In this document: positions 45,101 to 57,900 of the stretch, piece after piece | How the letters are laid out: every line of letters starts with the position of its first letter | Numbering within the stretch: the first letter of the stretch is position 1 | Translations under genes and position numbers: made by a program | The notes under the pieces: model-generated | Database searches by the model: none | The model's input: only the letters and a program-made list of their open reading frames with translations | Told to the model about the DNA's origin: nothing | Origin: Amphimedon queenslandica | Lineage: Eukaryota; Porifera; Demospongiae; Haplosclerida; Niphatidae | Reading direction: 5' to 3' | NCBI RefSeq assembly: GCF_000090795.2 | Contig: NW_003546470.1 | Location: forward strand, 5,975-69,974 | DNA: 64,000 nucleotides

Positions 45101-48100
45101 ATTGGGACTTTTGCTGTAGCCTTTTATTTCAAACGTTTTAAGGAAACGCCATTTTTTCCCACTTGGGTGAGTTTTTCTATTTATACATGTACATGCATTG
45201 ATAATCACTATTTTTAATATTATCCATAGGTTCGTAAGATCATTAGTGATTTTGGTGTCCTGTTGTCCGTCATTATTTGGGTACTTGTCAATTATTTTGC
45301 ACACGTAGAGAATGTACCAACACTAGAAGTCCCTGACATACTAAGTGGTAGCAGTTTATACGATGAAACGACAGTGAGGAAATCTTTCCTTGTCCATCCT
45401 TTTGGTAATGGTCTGCCTGGTTGGGCACCAATCGCTGCTGTTCTCCCTGCTCTCCTGGCGACCATTCTATTGTTCATGGATCAACAGATCACAGCACTGA
45501 TTGTTAACAGGAAGGATAACAAACTATTGGTGAGTCTGCATCACAATGTAGCTCTCTTGTATTTAATGGCACTCCATTGAATTTAACAATGTTAGACATT
45601 GCTGCCAATACTTGGCACTTATTGATGCATCTGGGTAGCAGTAGGTATGTTTTTCACTTCTTAGCACTCTTCCTTTATAGTAAACATGCTTTTCTACTTG
45701 AAAGACTTTTGCACTATAACACCATCAGGTTAAAATTAATGTGAAGCACAGAGTATGGGCACTTGTCTTACAATGTACATGTACATGCTGCCTGTAATAA
45801 AAATATATTCACCTTTCAATGCAAGGATGTGGCGAAAGCTATTACTCTCATTGCCATTATGTACATACATGTATACTGTATCTAAGAGCGATTTGATCAT
45901 TCCCAGTTGTGTATTCAACATGGAAATAACTTTTGACTTGTGTTTTTAATACGATTCACAAACTTTGTCCCCCCCTAGCATGTACATGTACATGACATGT
46001 ACAGTGTATAATACATATACATGAACGTGTACATGTATGTAGCGTCATTTTCCAGCATGTACAATACAATATACAGTGCATGCATGGACATTATATAATG
46101 GATCAAACTTGTTTGTACATGTGCTAACTAATTTATGCTTGTTACATAATATGTTTGCTGATTATAAAGAAGTTAAAATTATTCATATTTTGTCAATTTT
46201 TATAACGTGTAATGTACATGTACTGCTATGTACATGTATTGTGTACATGTATGTGTCATTTTCCGTCATGTTATTATAGCAAAAATTTTCTTAGCATTTA
46301 CATTGTGTTTATGTTATTTTTAAATCTATTATTGTTAATACAGTGTATATAATTTTTGTTATTTTTGGGCTCACCATAACTTCATATAATTTAAACCTCA
46401 TCTAGACTGTATACATGTCTGTCACACCCACAACAAATGTACGTGTATACACAAATTTAAATTTTTTGCGTGCATGTAACTGTACATGGTATTTGTGAGT
46501 TATGTGTATAATAAAATTTTTTTGTTGTTACTATAGAAAGGATCTGGTTATCATCTCGATATGTTTATTGTTGCCTGTCTTATTGGATGCTTCTCTTGTT
46601 TTGGTCTTCCTTGGGTTGTTGGTGCTACTGTCCGTTCCATTGCTCATGTACAGAGTTTATTCCTTTATTCTCCAAGTGCTGCTCCAGGAGAGAGACCAAA
46701 GTTCCTTGGTGTTAAAGAGCAACGCGTGACATTATTGTCAATGTCAGTGTTACTAGGTCTTTCTATTCTCATGTATCAAGTTCTTAAAGTAAGTGGATGC
46801 AATTTTTTGCTGTTCTTTATAAGCGTCATTTCTATCTACTAGTTGATTCCTCTTGCTGTTCTCTATGGCTTGTTTCTATATATTGGAGTTACTTCCTTAT
46901 TTGGTGTGCAAGTAAGTAAACATGCAGCTCTTGATGTCAGCACTCTCTTATTTTTTTTCTTTTTTTTAGTTTGTTCAACGTATTCTTGTAATATTTATGC
47001 CTGATAAGTATAAACCAGATGAAGAATATGTCCGTCATATACCAAACCGTCGTCTTCATTCTTATACTTTAGTTCAAATACTCATGTTGCTTGTATTGTG
47101 TATGTTTAAGGTCATTACACAGATCAGCATTATCTTCCCGATTATGGTGAGTCTCTCATTATTAATAAAGTATTTGCATGTACATGTACATGTTGCTTGT
47201 GTGGATACTGTGTGATAAATTGTAGAGTTGCACCGATACAGTAATTTGCCGATATTTCGATTAACAGATTATACTGTACAAAAACTGCCGATACAGATGT
47301 AAATACCGATTAAAAAGAAATATTTATTTTTAATAAATCATTATGCAAATGCATGTATTTTGCAGAGAACTAAACTTAGCCAGTTACAAATTGCGGACTA
47401 AAAGTGAATTACTGCCATATTGACAAACTTTTTTGACATTTTTGGATCATGTGGCTGGTACAAGTGTAGTTAATAACTTTTATTAATAAGTTATTAATAG
47501 TTATAATAATCTGCAATGAAAATAACCGATTCAGATTCGATAAAAAATGGCATATATCTGCAGATTCCGATTATTTTATCGGTAATCGGTACAACTCTAA
47601 TAAATTGTATGAAGGTGCGTTCTCAATATGTTGTGTTGCTTTTTTTGCTTTTGCTATGCAAGCTCTGTTCTCAGGCATTAAGTATTGCTAGTAAGATCAT
47701 AACTGTGAAACACTGTTTGCGTACATGTACATGTATGACATGTACTCCTTTTTAGAACATACATTACATGTACATGTATGTATAAATTTAGTCAACGTTC
47801 TGTTTGGTATTTTTTATGAAAGGATACTGAATACTGATTACTTTTGCCACCTAAACCTCATGTTAATAATAAACTTTATTTATCACACATTGTTGTTACT
47901 TTCATTTTAACATACGCTTTATTATTTTAGGTCCTTCTGTTGGTTATCGGTCGTTGGCTAGTAGGTTGGTGTTTTCCGAAAAGAGATCTCTTGATATTGG
48001 ACGATCCTATTCCAGACAAACTTTATTGCCAGCGTAAAAGCACCTGCTGTGAAGAAGGAAAAGAAGACCCGGAGAAAGGAATCGATGAGACTGATGGACG

Positions 48101-48320
48101 GGTAGCGTCTGCTGATACCGGTATCAATATCACACGCGAAGTTGACAGGTGTGATTTGTGGCACATGGTTCATAAGCTTGACAAAGAACCTATAAGAGTT
48201 GCTAATAGTCTTGCTTTGCAGCATAATGGTGGAGTCCCTCATAACGTCGAGGTTGAAATGGAGGTACAAGATGAGTCTGCTACTCCAACGCTATCCAGCT
48301 TCAAAAGTACTGAAATATAA
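42174..48320 (+). CDS. SLC4A: SLC4-family bicarbonate transporter, sodium-coupled subgroup (1151 aa)
   Basis: Fourteen exons (42174-42294, 42454-42603, 42666-42795, 42847-43031, 43116-43480, 43610-43855, 43912-43986, 44126-44485, 44531-45166, 45230-45529, 46537-46788, 46843-46911, 46970-47146, 47931-48320) close to 1151 codons. The N-terminal cytoplasmic domain shows the basic [15 protein letters not shown] region, [28 protein letters not shown] and [15 protein letters not shown]. The membrane domain starts near [20 protein letters not shown] and includes [51 protein letters not shown] and [16 protein letters not shown]. The large loop with four cysteines (TCDC, NTCNE, DCDL) fits the Na+-coupled HCO3- subgroup (SLC4A4/7/8/10) rather than AE-type exchangers. 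Role: plasma-membrane bicarbonate and pH transport. Intron 10 (1 kb) is rich in TACATG motifs and intron 13 holds a hAT element. Confidence 0.9.
45770..46260. repeat. Intron stretch dense in TACATGTACATG motifs
   Basis: The self-complementary word ACATGTACATGT or its halves occurs repeatedly (near 45774, 45981, 46018, 46212 and 46235). The same word recurs in introns and spacers elsewhere, for example 26050, 30344, 42605, 47176, 47720, 53211, 60041 and 60758. Confidence 0.6.
47223..47599. mobile_element. 377-bp hAT-type non-autonomous element in an SLC4 intron
   Basis: It starts TAGAGTTGCACCGAT and ends with the complement of TAGAGTTGTACCGAT. It is flanked by a perfect 8-bp target duplication ATAAATTG (47215-47222 and 47600-47607). 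The interior repeats CCGATA/ATCGG pieces. The termini and 8-bp duplication indicate hAT. No coding capacity. Confidence 0.82.
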
Positions 48321-48473
48321 CAAGAATCTGTCTTGTGCAAATTAAAATTTATAATCAAATGTTGCTGTAGTATTTATTAAAAATATTATTTAACCAAAAA
48401 TTAATATAAAAAGGGGGCACACACTGTTTTGTCTTTATATAATCTATATCACAAGGAATTGTTGCTGTTTATT

Positions 48474-51400
48474 TTATATGTTATCTGATGAATGGCCACT
48501 AAATGAATGAGCTCTTCGATGTCCACTTTTTTTAGAGAGTGAGATTTTGGTGTCATCCAGCCTGCTAAGAAAATCCTTTATTGCTGGGGAATAGTCTCCA
48601 GTCTCTGTTATAAGTATTTCAGGGGATAGGGAGGATAAGCTTCCAACTTTAGAAGTTGTTGCTGATGAATTCACTGTTGATGGCCTTCTACCTTTTGGTA
48701 TAGACAAAGGCTTTGAAGAGGGAAGAGAAGAAATAACACTGTCTACTGCTTCATGTTGTATATCATTAGTTCTGTGCTGTAACTCATTTGACAACCTGAA
48801 AGAATAAACGTTAAATTATTATTTAAAGTGATTATATAATCTACATTTCAAGCTCTTCTTTTTTGGCAGCTAAAATGTCACAGAGTTCTGATGCAATAGC
48901 TAACTTCTTTTCATACATTTCTCGTACTTCTCTTGCATGTCTAATAAATAATAAGAAAACATGGAGAAAATAATAATTGCTATTTTTTACCTTAGCTCTT
49001 CATCTCTCATCATTGCAATACGATTCACTTCATCATGAGAATTAGAATGGAATTGGAGATTTTTTGTAAGTCCATCCAAACAAAGAGATATTTCAGTTTT
49101 CCAGCTATCTTGCATTTGAATATATTCAGCATAGTCAAACTTTAGGAACTCTCCAAGTGCTATTACATTCAACTCTTCAATTATTTGACTAAAAGATGGT
49201 CTTGATTTAGGCTTCTGTTGCCTAAAAGGTATAATTATGGGCCACGTAAAGTAATTTTATTACCAGCATTTTTGGAGCAGTGATTTAAGATCAGAAGGGC
49301 AACCAGTAGGTATGGGCAGACTCAGTGTAGTGGATCCAACACCATAAATAACAGCTCCATGATTTAAATCCTATAACTGTGGAGTCAATAAGCTTAAGGT
49401 ATAATTATGTTACTTTATATGGTTCTTCACGGGTTAGTAATTCCCAAAGACACACACCAAAAGACCAAATGTCTACCTTTTCACTGCATGGCTCACTCCT
49501 TATTAGCTCAGGGGCCATCCATGCTACACTTCCAATTACAGTCATTTTAGTAAACTGATGATCAAGAGTGCGGCTAACACCAAAATCCGTTATTTTCATA
49601 GAATGATTGTCACTCACTAACACACTAATATGGTTCTAGTTAACATACAACTATACTGCTCACTTACTTTAGTGACTTTAAGTCTCTGTGTATTAGCTTT
49701 TTGGAGTGTAAAAATTGCATACCAGTACATATTTCACGAGACCATTGGATCACATCAAATGGCATTATTTTTGTCGAAGTCTTTCTGATATAATCAAATA
49801 AATTACCCAATCTGCAGTATTCCATCACAATACAGTAGCAAGGTGGTTTGTTACATACACCACTGTAAAGTTACACACATAAAGTGATCTCTAATATCAA
49901 TTTGAGACTTACAGACACTTGACAATGTTTGGATGGGATAATTTGCGTAATATCTTTAATTCTGTTTGCTTAGGATCATTAACTTTTTTAACAGCTACTT
50001 CATTATCACGGTACTTTCCACTGAAAACTGCACCTGTAATGGTTATTGATGATTACCGATCATGACATGGCAAATGTTTACTGTAAAATTAGAATTGTAA
50101 GCAAACATAATGACACATCATAAAAATGTAAGGCTTTCCCCTGTGTACACAAATATAGAAATAATTGAGTTAAATTTAGGAACACAGTTGCTCTACCATC
50201 TGTTTACTGTATTGAGTAAAATTCTTTTGCAACTCAGTGGTCTACATTGCTTTACAAAATTTTGATTATAATTAAACTAGTGCTGCAACAATAAATCAAT
50301 ATTGCAATTATTGTAGTACTATTATATCTAATAAGATATCTTTGCAATATCAACATTTTAGATATAAAAATATCGATAATTGACATAAAAAGAAAATACC
50401 ACATGCTCAAAATTGAAAAAGAAAAGGTACATTTTCGCAGAACACTCCAGCAATGGATATATCCTGAGTGGGGTGTTACAAACAAATTTATGTTCTATCT
50501 AAAGCCAAAGTGCCAAACATCACATACTGCACATGCACAAGTCTTACTACATGCCAACTCAAGATACTGAGAGAACTTAGAGAAGAACAAAGTACAGTAG
50601 AGATGGGTAGCAATAAAACAAACCTTGAGAGATGGCTAACAAGGACAACAAACCTGCTCAAGCTAGTTTCTTGCCAGATGAAGGACACCAGCTTGCATAT
50701 TTTTTCAGTATGAAAAATAGCTTTTTCACAGAATGCAAAAAGTTTCTTTTAAATTTATGCAAAGTGAACTTTTAGTGGCTCAGCAAAAATATTGCTTTTG
50801 TGATGTAACACACATCAGGTTGATGTTTTGATTTAATTATCCACCAAAACATCTTTTCTCACATTCACAAACTTTTTTCATTTACAGACTTTACCCATTC
50901 ACACACAGTCACATTATGATGGAATATAATATGCAGTATCGATATGACTAATGCAAACCAAGGATAGCAAACTATTGTTGCTTAAATACAAAATTAGTTC
51001 TAGTTATGAAATTTAATTTCTAGTTCTAAAGTAAAAAGATTTTTAGATCTAGTTCTGTATGTTCTACTTCTACTCAGTACTGAGTTCTTAAAATTAAAAA
51101 TTAAATACTAGTAGCTTGATCTGGTGCCAAATTAAACAATACTAGCTAATGTGAAGATGCATGCATTGATACCTTGGCCTCCTTTCCCAATGTATGAAAG
51201 CTCTCTTATATCTTCAAATGGTATCTCCCAACTATAGGCTTGTCCTGCTTGATCTTTCTTGAAATATCCCAGAGGATTCAGATAATTTACCAGGTTTTGA
51301 ACAACACCTAATGTTTTTTTCTTGTACTCAGTAGTAGAGCTTCGTCCTGCTGTTAATGATAAGCCGTCTAGAAGGTCTCTGATGCGACTTTCCTGCTCAG

Positions 51401-51524
51401 ATAATTCCATTCCCATTCCTGCAGAAGAAGCAGAAGGATCCGCATTTACTTTAGCTGTCGCTTGAAGCTCATCTGTGTCTGACAAAGGTGGATCTCGAGG
51501 TGGATCTTCTTCAATATCTTCCAT
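48474..51524 (-). CDS. MAP3K12/13: DLK/LZK-type mixed-lineage MAP3 kinase (544 aa)
   Basis: Exons 51524-51173, 50033-49913, 49862-49668, 49624-49414, 49370-49264, 49221-48991, 48940-48845 and 48795-48474 join in frame to 544 codons. The region [20 protein letters not shown] leads into the kinase domain. Its marks are VAVKK (Lys), [38 protein letters not shown] and [16 protein letters not shown]. The catalytic Lys, the Asp of HRD and the Asp of DFG are all present. A coiled-coil segment follows ([23 protein letters not shown] heptads), as in DLK/LZK but shorter than the vertebrate double zipper. The Ser-rich tail ends HSSDNI. Family role: upstream activator of JNK and p38 cascades. The first intron (50034-51172) is 1.1 kb with no recognised content. 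The start MEDIEED was chosen; the frame extends 9 codons further upstream. Confidence 0.88.
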
Positions 51525-51656
51525 TTCTGCAAAGTAAGAGCAAGAAAACAAAGTTTTTCCTTGACTCAGTTTTTACAGAGGCACGCCTATAAATAAATTT
51601 ACATGTATGCCGCCACACCCATAAGGCGACACACCCATTTTGTCTTTTAAATTAAA
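51525..51656. promoter_or_regulatory. 132-bp divergent promoter between the MAP3K and PLEKHA8 genes
   Basis: Head-to-head start codons lie 132 bp apart. Three CACACCC/CACGCC-type boxes occur near 51582-51640 (GGCACGCC, GCCACACCC, CGACACACCC). Both transcripts must initiate within this stretch or inside it from either side. Confidence 0.5.
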
Positions 51657-54600
51657 ATGTCTACTTACTTGGAAGGAACTTTAAATAAGTGGACTAACTA
51701 TTATTCAGGTGAGGCACTGATAATTTCAACATGATTAATAGGAACTTTATGTATAATAGGTTGGCAACCCAGGTGGTTTATACTAGATGGTGGTGTCCTT
51801 TCATACTACCTCTCATCTATGGATGTACAGCAAGGTAGCAAAGGATCAGTTAAAATATCCTCTTGTGATATTATAGGTTAGCATAATAGTGGGTAGTCTT
51901 TGTATAATTTTATCATTGTCTAATTTGTAGCTCATCATAAAGACAATAGGAGGATTGATCTTGTTATTAAGAATGGCATGCACATGTACTTGAAAGCTAG
52001 TTCAAAAATTGAGCGACAAAAGTGGTTAGTGGCATTTGGCTCAACCAAGCAAGAAGATTTGTCACTGGAAAGATGTTAGTTATTCCTTTTTAGAAGCATC
52101 TTAATTAATGCTCTACACGTAATTATACTATTTCCTTTGTGAAAGTATGGACTATTATAACTGGATCAATGGTTATATTGTATGTTATCTAGTCTAAACA
52201 ATGATGTGTCCATTTCAATGAGAAAGACAAGTAGCTTTAAGATAATGATTATCGATATAGGCATTAATAATGGTTTTGTATTCATGTTTATCAAAATAGT
52301 TTAATTCTCACTATTAATTGGTAGTGATTTTATTTTTTCTGTGCATTTTTATTTCATAGCTTCATTGAAGCATGGAGACATCATTAAGTCACGGATGGTA
52401 GATCTACATGTGTCCTGTCAGACTCTTGTGACTCACATTGCTTCTCTAAAGACTTGTTTAAGGGAAGCCAATTCTTTCTCTGATAAAGTAATCTTTTACT
52501 TTTTTGGGGTTTTCTTAAATCTGCAATTTTTTTAGAAACTTGATGAAGTAAGTGATGCGTTATCTACTACATGTGATGAATTCCTGAATGCATTGGCAGA
52601 GTGTATGGATCTCAGTTATAGTGAAGGTAATAAGTAAAGTTGGTGATAGTTTTTAATGATTCTTTTTATCTAGAACAATGGCCGGAGCACATAAAGGTAT
52701 GTATAATAGTCAGGGTTTCTCACAAAGCATGATAGATTATCTAAAACAAAAAGGCAATTTATGCTTTATGAGCTGACAAGCACTATTGAATAATGCATGC
52801 ACATGGCTTTGGGGCAACTTAAAAATTTATAAAAAATCAATTTTGAGTAAAACCAGCTCAAACTTGCTAACATAGGAATATATATATGTAAAAAAATATA
52901 AAATGAAGAATTCTCTCCTAATCATTTTGGTGAAATTTGACCAATTACCCTGTACTATAGTACGGGGTCTTTGGCCCAATTTTTGATTAACTTCAAAAAT
53001 TTAATTTTAATTAATTCGGTCCAAATTTTTATGTATCAGAAAATGTAATGAAAATCGAGAAATCTCTCCTAGGGACAGAATATCCTATACTATAGACTAT
53101 ATTATATGTCATATACAAGCTGTTTTTTTATTTTGGAGCAAATTATTTAGGAATCAAATTTTGATTTTAATCAGCTAAAACTTTTTATTCAAAACATGCA
53201 CACGTACATGTACATGTATCTAATAGAAAATTTAATGAATTTTTCTTGTTTATACATGTATTTATCAGAGATCTGGGTTCCCCTAAGCTAAATAAACAGC
53301 ATACCTAAGAAGCCAAACACTGTTCTAAAAGCCTGTGGGAAACCCTGTTGATAATGTTTTTTTTGTGAAATTTTTGAACTCCAAATTTCTTTAGCCTCTT
53401 TCTTCAAAGCAGTTAGCCACGCCATCTCCAACGTAAGTACACTTGACTTTGTAATTGTGTTCTCATCTTTTGTGTATTTTAGTTTGTCAAGAAGTGTAAA
53501 GTTTGGCAGAACAGGTTATTATTGTTTTAGTACTTACATGTAATTATTGTCTTATTCTCAATGTATAAGGCTCGCCTGTAGTCCATACTTCATCAAATAG
53601 TTTTAGTGCTGATGAGCTCTACCTGTCATCATCAACTCCTCCTCCTCGTCCCCCTCATCCTGTTTCTCCCCTCCGTAATACTCAGGATACTTCTTCACTT
53701 CCTTTTCACCTTCAAAAACCACAAAAGCAAATTGTTGCTCAGTCCTCAGCATCATTGAGAGATGCTTCTAGATCAAGTTCAGAGTTATTTCTTACTCCTA
53801 CATCTTCCCCAGTCCCGTCTCCTCCATCTTCGCCATTACCTGAAGTAGCAACAATAGACTATGATACTTTCTTCTCTAAATTACCACACAAGTGAGTCCA
53901 ATTATCAAAAGTTTTTATTTGTGCACTTTGCTCCAGATTTGTGGATATAAGCCTTGATGAAGATGAAGGGATTCCTACTGATAGTTTTCTTCAGTGTTGC
54001 AGCGATCTCCTTCCCTTTTTTGATGCGTTAAGTCCTACTGCATTTGCTCCAGTCAAAGCAGACATCTCTGGCAACATCGAAGTATTATTTTATGTAAATA
54101 TGCATTTGAAGTTTTATTGTTAATAAATAGAAAATTCGACGTAAGTACAATGAAAACCCGACCTTGTACCACACTTTACAAGGTATTGTCGGGCATGAAG
54201 TTAATACTCAAACACACACTGTTAAAAATTCTTCAACTGATGCACTTTTGTGGTTGAAAAGGTAGCACAATAAGCATTGCGATTTTATCTTCCCTCTTTT
54301 AAATAGAGCTATTGAGTTTGTACAGGTATTTATTTTTGAAGTAGCCAATGGTGAAGAAAATCTTGGAGCAGCTGCTAGTAAGAATATGATTATTATTTGT
54401 TTTAGTATTAGTATGTGTGCTGTATTAATTATTAGGTGTTGCATATACTAAGTCTTTAAAACAGCATCACAACTGGTTGGTTAGAGGAATATTCAATGTA
54501 AGTTACACCATGGTTCAATCTTGGCATACTGTTAATTAAAAATGAAAAGCCCACTTTTTACATGTAAAAACGACTTCAAAATTGTCAACTGTTTACTGAA

Positions 54601-54818
54601 ATTAAACAGTTCATTATTTTTTTCAGCTTGCAGTTAAAGCCGTTCCTTATTATGCTGACTTTTTGAAATTACTGGGATCTGACGGTACCGCTGAACACAA
54701 TCAAGCTGTGCTTAAAGACATGTCCATGTTTTCAAAGTCTGTTGAAAAATTGACCACAATATTAAAACAATTATATGAATTATATGAATTGGATACTCCA
54801 CCTAAAGAATTGTATTGA
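51657..54818 (+). CDS. PLEKHA8: PLEKHA8 / FAPP2-type glycolipid-transfer protein with PH and GLTP domains (510 aa)
   Basis: Fourteen exons: 51657-51708, 51760-51876, 51931-52074, 52360-52487, 52536-52626, 52674-52696, 53410-53432, 53483-53514, 53570-53891, 53937-54081, 54131-54261, 54307-54377, 54436-54497 and 54627-54818. They close to 510 codons, near the human length. The N-terminal PH domain reads [51 protein letters not shown] Pro/Ser-rich linker follows. The C-terminal GLTP domain has [46 protein letters not shown] and [13 protein letters not shown], with the conserved Asp, Asn, Trp and His of the sugar-headgroup site. Known role of FAPP2: PI4P-dependent trans-Golgi targeting and glucosylceramide transfer. 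The intron 52697-53409 contains a repeat element. Confidence 0.92.
52711..53347. mobile_element. 637-bp member of the AT-rich hAT-like monomer family, inverted orientation
   Basis: Ends CAGGGTTTCTCACAAAGC and (complement of the right end) CAGGGTTTCCCACAGGC form inverted repeats. Internal monomers run on the minus strand relative to the 39352 copy (GAATTCTCTCCTAATCATT, CCTGTACTATAGTACGGGG). Flanking 8-mers ATAATAGT and TTGATAAT do not match exactly, so the target duplication is decayed. It lies in a PLEKHA8 intron. Confidence 0.65.
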
Positions 54819-54914
54819 ACATTACATGTACATTGTATCATTACCAGCACTACATAAGAATCAAAGCACAGCTATTTGAAATTGTTGTTTATAATTTACT
54901 ATTTAAAGTTTATA

Positions 54915-57900
54915 TTAATTTGAGTCCTCTTCTTTTTGTGAAGCGGCTAAGGGTTTATCTTCTTTTGATGTTGTGACGGAGTCTTCTTTTTTCTCTTCTT
55001 TTCGTGCTGTGGAATCCTCCACTGCAGCAGGAGTAGCATCCTTTTCTTCTTTCACTTCTGTTGGCTCTTTTTTGACAGTTGGCGTACTATTAGTAGACTC
55101 CTCTTTTGGCAATGTGACGCTGACAGAAGGTTGTTCATCTTTTGTGGGTGCAGTAATGGGAGGATTAGCTTTCTGTGATTTGTCCTGTGTAGGGGATTCC
55201 TCTACAGACTTCCTATCTCGTTCTTTACTTCCGTATCTCTTGTATCTCTTAATCCAAGTGCTTTTTCTTGATATTGGTTTGCCGACTTTGCTTGACATGA
55301 GAGCCTGAGAGGGTGGTTGCTTAGAGTCTGTATCAGTATTGCTAGGATTGGTATTGTTGGTATTGCTAGGATTCGTATTATTGGTACTGGTAGGGTTGGT
55401 ATTATTGGTACTGGTAGGGTTAGTGTTATTGGCACTAGTAGCATTACTACTGGTGGCATTGCTGTTACTGGAAACGCTATTAGAAGAACTGCTGCTGTTC
55501 TTAATACTCTTCTCTCTCTTTTCTCTTTCCTTCTGACGCCTTTTTCTATCCCGTCTTTGCTGTGTTGGGGTTTTCTTTTTCCCGTCATTAGCAGTGCTTG
55601 CATTGCTTGTGGTATGTTGTAGTGGCGTTGGTCCTGGTGGATGAACAACTGGGGGAGGTGGAGGAGGAGCAAGGTTTGGCCTCACAGCTGTTAAAAAACA
55701 AATTTATAAATTACAAATAAATTATAACAAACCTTTTCCAGTAAGAGGATCATATAAACACTACAATACAAAGAAGAACATCATAAGACAAGTTACAGCA
55801 ATTAATGTATAATCAAAATTAAATCATAACAAATAAAGTAATAATCTTAACATACCACTCCTTGTCGATATAACGAGTTTCGTACCCTCTCCTGAAAGAC
55901 TGCTAGAAATTCTGGAGAATACTTGTACGGGTAATTGCATCCAGTTTGAGAAGGGGCACTAGTTATAGCCAGGGGGTGATGCTGTAGTCGAGGTAGCTGA
56001 ACTGGAGGTGGCACGTTCTGGTTAGGGAACCCACCGCAAAATAATCCGTTAGTATTGATAATAGGCCGAGGCATTGTAAATGGTAGCCCGAACTCCGGTC
56101 TCAGAAAATGAGGGAACGGCAAAGGAGGGAGAGGGGGAGGTAAGCAGTATCGCTGCATGAATGGGATACCGGCAATGAAGTTGTTTTCATTGTGAAACTG
56201 CTTTGGCATCACCAGTGGTGGCAAGCAAACTTTGATTGAAGACTTCTCAATGGCTGCTTGAGGATTCTCATTCCATGATGAATATGTTTCTTGCACACTT
56301 ACCACTAAAAAGAGAAAATCAGTACTATACTATTAATAATTATCATAAACTTACTCTTTCCAAATTTCATAACAGATGGCAATAAATCGTCTGGGTCTCC
56401 ATAAAACCTGTTCAGGTTTCCGACCGCTTCATCAACTTTCCTGTCACTAGTGAAGTACTGCATAGAAACAGACAGACCATCATCACATATACCACATACA
56501 TGTAATAGTACGCACTTTCAATTGTTTCTTGAGTTCAGCAATTTGAACCTCCTCAAGTTGATTGGCGGACTCAGTTAATCTTCTCAATGTAATGGCTGTT
56601 GCTTTTCTACGCTGAAGAAGGAGATGGGCTGTTTGCTGGACATTTCTTAGCTCACAACGAAGATCTTCTTCTCTCGTATTGATACCAATTCTTAGCGTAT
56701 TAAAAGTACGCTCCAGATTTTTTGCAGCTAATTTACATTGCTATCATAATAATAATAAAAAAATTATAAGTACATGTAGAAGATTGTAACAATAATGTTG
56801 TTACTCACATCCTCCAGATTCTGCTGATATCTATTAAGTGCAATGTCACAGCGATGAAGATCTTTTATAAGTTTTCTTAGTGAAGGCTCTGAAGAATACC
56901 TCTCCTGTGTTACTCTCTCCTTTGGTGGCACTGGTTGTGGTACATCTAGAGAAAAAAAATTAATACTATACATTATACAACCAGAAGTGAAAGTATTTTT
57001 GAAAAGGCACTATATTAATCTTGCCTATTTTTTATAGCAGTTACATGTATCATAATAACAATAATAACAATAGATTAATACCAGGAGAAGCATCTTTTGA
57101 CACAGGCGAGGGTGTGGGGCTAGTTGAAGCAGTCATTATGCCACTCTCTGGTGAGAGTGGTACTGGCTCATCACTCGAAAGCATTACTGTAGCTGACATT
57201 GGTGATTCTTCCCCTGAATTAGCTGCAGCAGCTGCTGCCATTATTTTGAGCTTCTCTCGTATCCTTTTAGGAGGTCTGGGTTTCTTTACAGCACGTCTTT
57301 TTGACTTGCTTTTTGTTTGACCACTCGTTTTATTGTCCTCAGGAGGGATTGGCGGTCTTGAAGGAGACGGTGATTTTGCTGGAGCTGCCTCGGATGACTC
57401 AGGAGGTGTAGATTCAGATTCCTGTGTAGCAGCTGTGTGTTTCTCTTCCACAAATCCCAAGTCTACACAAGACACACTGTCAGACGGTGTTGAGGCATTC
57501 GATGCAGCTTTGTTTGTATTATTTTCAGAAGTTGACTTCTTGTTTTTCTAAAAAACACTAATCATCATCCTGATTTTTATGTTTCTCACTTTATTTTTCT
57601 TAGCCATGACTTCCCACTCTTTAAGACAATCTTGTCCCTTATCTAAAAACAGGATTAACACTCAGTCTATTATTTATTTATTATGGTAATGTTATACCTG
57701 GACCAATTAGTTTAGCAATAGCAGTGTCAACAGCATTATCACACTGTTCACATGACTGTAGCACAAGAGCAATATCCGACTTACTACGATTACGGACCAC
57801 TTTCTTGACTTGAACAATCTGCAATACATAAAAATAAATTTTAAATGGGACAAGCTTCATGCAATTACTAGGATTACTGTTAAATAACATAGGATTTGCA

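Noticed and set aside
50266-50345. GTGCTGCAACAATAAATC... sequence resembling a hAT terminus in the MAP3K intron
   Set aside because: No matching opposite end or target duplication was found, so it is not listed as an element.
54973-55672. Several open frames overlapping the last SPATS2 exon in other frames
   Set aside because: They are low-complexity shadows of the Ser/Asn/Thr-rich coding exon, which itself connects in frame to ten upstream exons.
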